From NCBI GenBank assembly GCA_022828125.1, contig JAJEJD010000018.1, positions 186,001-250,000 on the forward strand: a stretch of 64,000 nt of DNA. The letters run 5' to 3'. Shown here piece after piece: positions 63,039 to 64,000 of the stretch. Every line of letters starts with the position of its first letter. The first letter of the stretch is position 1. The stretch is from a bacterium. GTDB lineage: Bacteria; UBA8248. Under the pieces are notes generated by a model. That model did not search any database, was not told where the DNA came from, and worked only from the letters and a program-made list of their open reading frames with translations. The translations under genes and the position numbers were made by a program.

Positions 63039-63767
63039 TTGCGCAAATCATATCTCTTCATACTGGTATTTGGTTCCTTGTTTTTCTCGTTTTTACAAAC
63101 CTCCGTTTTCGGCGCGTCTATAGCGGAAGAGTCGCGTCAAAAGACGGAGAAAATCATCACCGCGCTCCAAAAAAAATATGAGACTCTAGGATCTCTGCAA
63201 GCCTCATTTGATCAGAAAAATGAATTGAAATCTCTTGGGCGAACGACGAAGTCGAGCGGAACCCTGTTGTGGAAGAAACCCGGCAGATTGCGCATGGAGT
63301 ACGTCGAACCTGAAAAGCAACTCCTGGTTTCAGATGGCCGTACGTTTTGGCTCTACACCGCTCGCTTCAAACAGGTGATGGTTTCCAAAACCGGAGGCTT
63401 TGGGGCCGGCGCCACTCCTTTGTTATTCCTGGCGGGCAAGGGGGATTTGAAGGAGAATTTTCATGTAACCATAGAAGAGATTGGAATTGCCAAACGAAGC
63501 GGGGGGATTTGGAGGGCCGGACAGCCCCATCGCATTCGCTTGGAGCCGAAGGCTGCGAGCGCCACGTTTCGCCGAATGTGGATCGAGGTGGAGCCTGAAA
63601 ATTTTAGAATCCTCACTCTGGCTTATGTTGATAACATCGGCAACAAAAGCCATCTGCGGTTTTCAAATATCAAAGAAAACGTCAGAATCACAGGAGAGGA
63701 ATTTCGGTTCATCGTGCCGCCGAACGTAGAAGTTCTGCAAATGCCGTCTCACAGTGGCCAGCAATAA
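63039..63767 (+). CDS. lolA: Outer-membrane lipoprotein carrier LolA-like protein
   Basis: A 242-residue periplasmic protein: signal peptide 1-25 (SYLFILVFGSLFFSFLQTSV), then a LolA fold with LGSLQASFDQKNELKSLGRT, SSGTLLWKKPGRLRMEYVEP and LLVSDGRTFWLYTARFKQVM. LolA ferries lipoproteins from LolCDE to LolB. The TTG start at 63039 follows purN by 24 bases. rseP follows after 15 bases. Confidence 0.88.
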   Translation: MRKSYLFILVFGSLFFSFLQTSVFGASIAEESRQKTEKIITALQKKYETLGSLQASFDQKNELKSLGRTTKSSGTLLWKKPGRLRMEYVEPEKQLLVSDGRTFWLYTARFKQVMVSKTGGFGAGATPLLFLAGKGDLKENFHVTIEEIGIAKRSGGIWRAGQPHRIRLEPKAASATFRRMWIEVEPENFRILTLAYVDNIGNKSHLRFSNIKENVRITGEEFRFIVPPNVEVLQMPSHSGQQ

Positions 63768-63782
63768 AGGATTCTTTCAAGA

Positions 63783-64000
63783 ATGGCGATGCAAGTCATA
63801 AACTGGGTAATGAGTTTTGGACAGACGATCTTCTGGGCCGTGCTGGTTCTCGGATTGCTCATCTTTATCCATGAGTTGGGTCATCATCTCGTCGCGAAAT
63901 GCCTTAAAATCGGCGTTTCTACATTTTCCCTGGGTTTTGGTCGTCGCATCTGGGGTTTTCAGCGAGGAGAGACTGAATATCGCGTGTCTCTGATCCCCTT
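63783..64000 (+). CDS. rseP: Site-2 protease RseP, N-terminal fragment
   Basis: The gene runs off the right edge; 72 residues are visible. A first transmembrane helix carries LIFIHELGHHLVAKCLKIGV with the zinc-protease motif HELGH, followed by the typical STFSLGFGRRIWGFQRGETE. RseP cleaves anti-sigma factors and remnant signal peptides within the membrane. ATG 63783 is the first in-frame start. Confidence 0.93.
   Translation, partial: MAMQVINWVMSFGQTIFWAVLVLGLLIFIHELGHHLVAKCLKIGVSTFSLGFGRRIWGFQRGETEYRVSLIP

Overview
This window is a continuous stretch of bacterial chromosome from a Gram-negative (two-membrane) organism. Evidence for an outer membrane is LptE, LpxC, LolA, RseP, lipoproteins and MurJ. 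Gene order (mutS, DUF4390, ntrY, ntrX, purM, purN; an ApgM-like gene between hom and lysC) looks like that of Deltaproteobacteria-like lineages (Desulfobacterota, Nitrospinota, Tectomicrobia or similar uncultured groups). No rRNA or tRNA is present, so the lineage is only a guess. Base composition drifts from very GC-rich on the left to much less so on the right (sample 60-base stretches: 42 G+C at 8101, 28 at 54001).

Left part, about 1 to 21 kb, is an accessory, mosaic region. It holds the tail of an amidohydrolase, an Ada DNA-repair regulator, an allantoinase/dihydropyrimidinase-type hydrolase, an operon of a DUF2064 glycosyltransferase, a DsbA-like protein and a TPR lipoprotein, then CoxG-like, OsmC, alcohol dehydrogenase, a broken toxin-antitoxin module, FxsA, a double GNAT, hisS with a sirtuin, a TPP enzyme, ComEC, an aldo/keto reductase and an MFS transporter. 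Nearly every intergenic gap here is filled with small foldback repeats, including two 163-bp MITE-like copies. None of these repeats was seen to the right of 19 kb.

Right part, about 21 to 64 kb, is dense housekeeping DNA, almost all on the + strand: aspS-era, rpsU(-), recO, argS, a SPOR protein, lipA, an amino-acid block (aminotransferase, hom, ApgM-like, lysC), glyQS, ppdK, the riboflavin operon running into nusB, a leucyl-aminopeptidase N-domain protein, lptE and holA, then rpsT(-), murJ, xerD, phoH, pgpH, ybeY, lapA-like, mutS, DUF4390, ntrY, ntrX-lpxC, purM, purN, lolA and the start of rseP.

The two most striking observations are: (1) at 59122-61254 one uninterrupted reading frame joins an NtrX-like response regulator to a complete LpxC, the committed lipid A enzyme, directly downstream of and overlapping its presumed sensor kinase NtrY; (2) at 5640-5011 (minus) the DsbA-like gene contains an in-frame TGA exactly where the first redox cysteine of the CxxC motif belongs, followed by a 7-bp stem with a GGGC loop at the spacing expected of a bacterial SECIS element, i.e. 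a probable selenoprotein with a Sec-Ala-Trp-Cys site. Several enzymes also keep their fold but appear to have lost catalytic residues: the GTP cyclohydrolase II half of RibBA, the ApgM-like protein, the C-terminal domain of ComEC, and one zinc site of the alcohol dehydrogenase.
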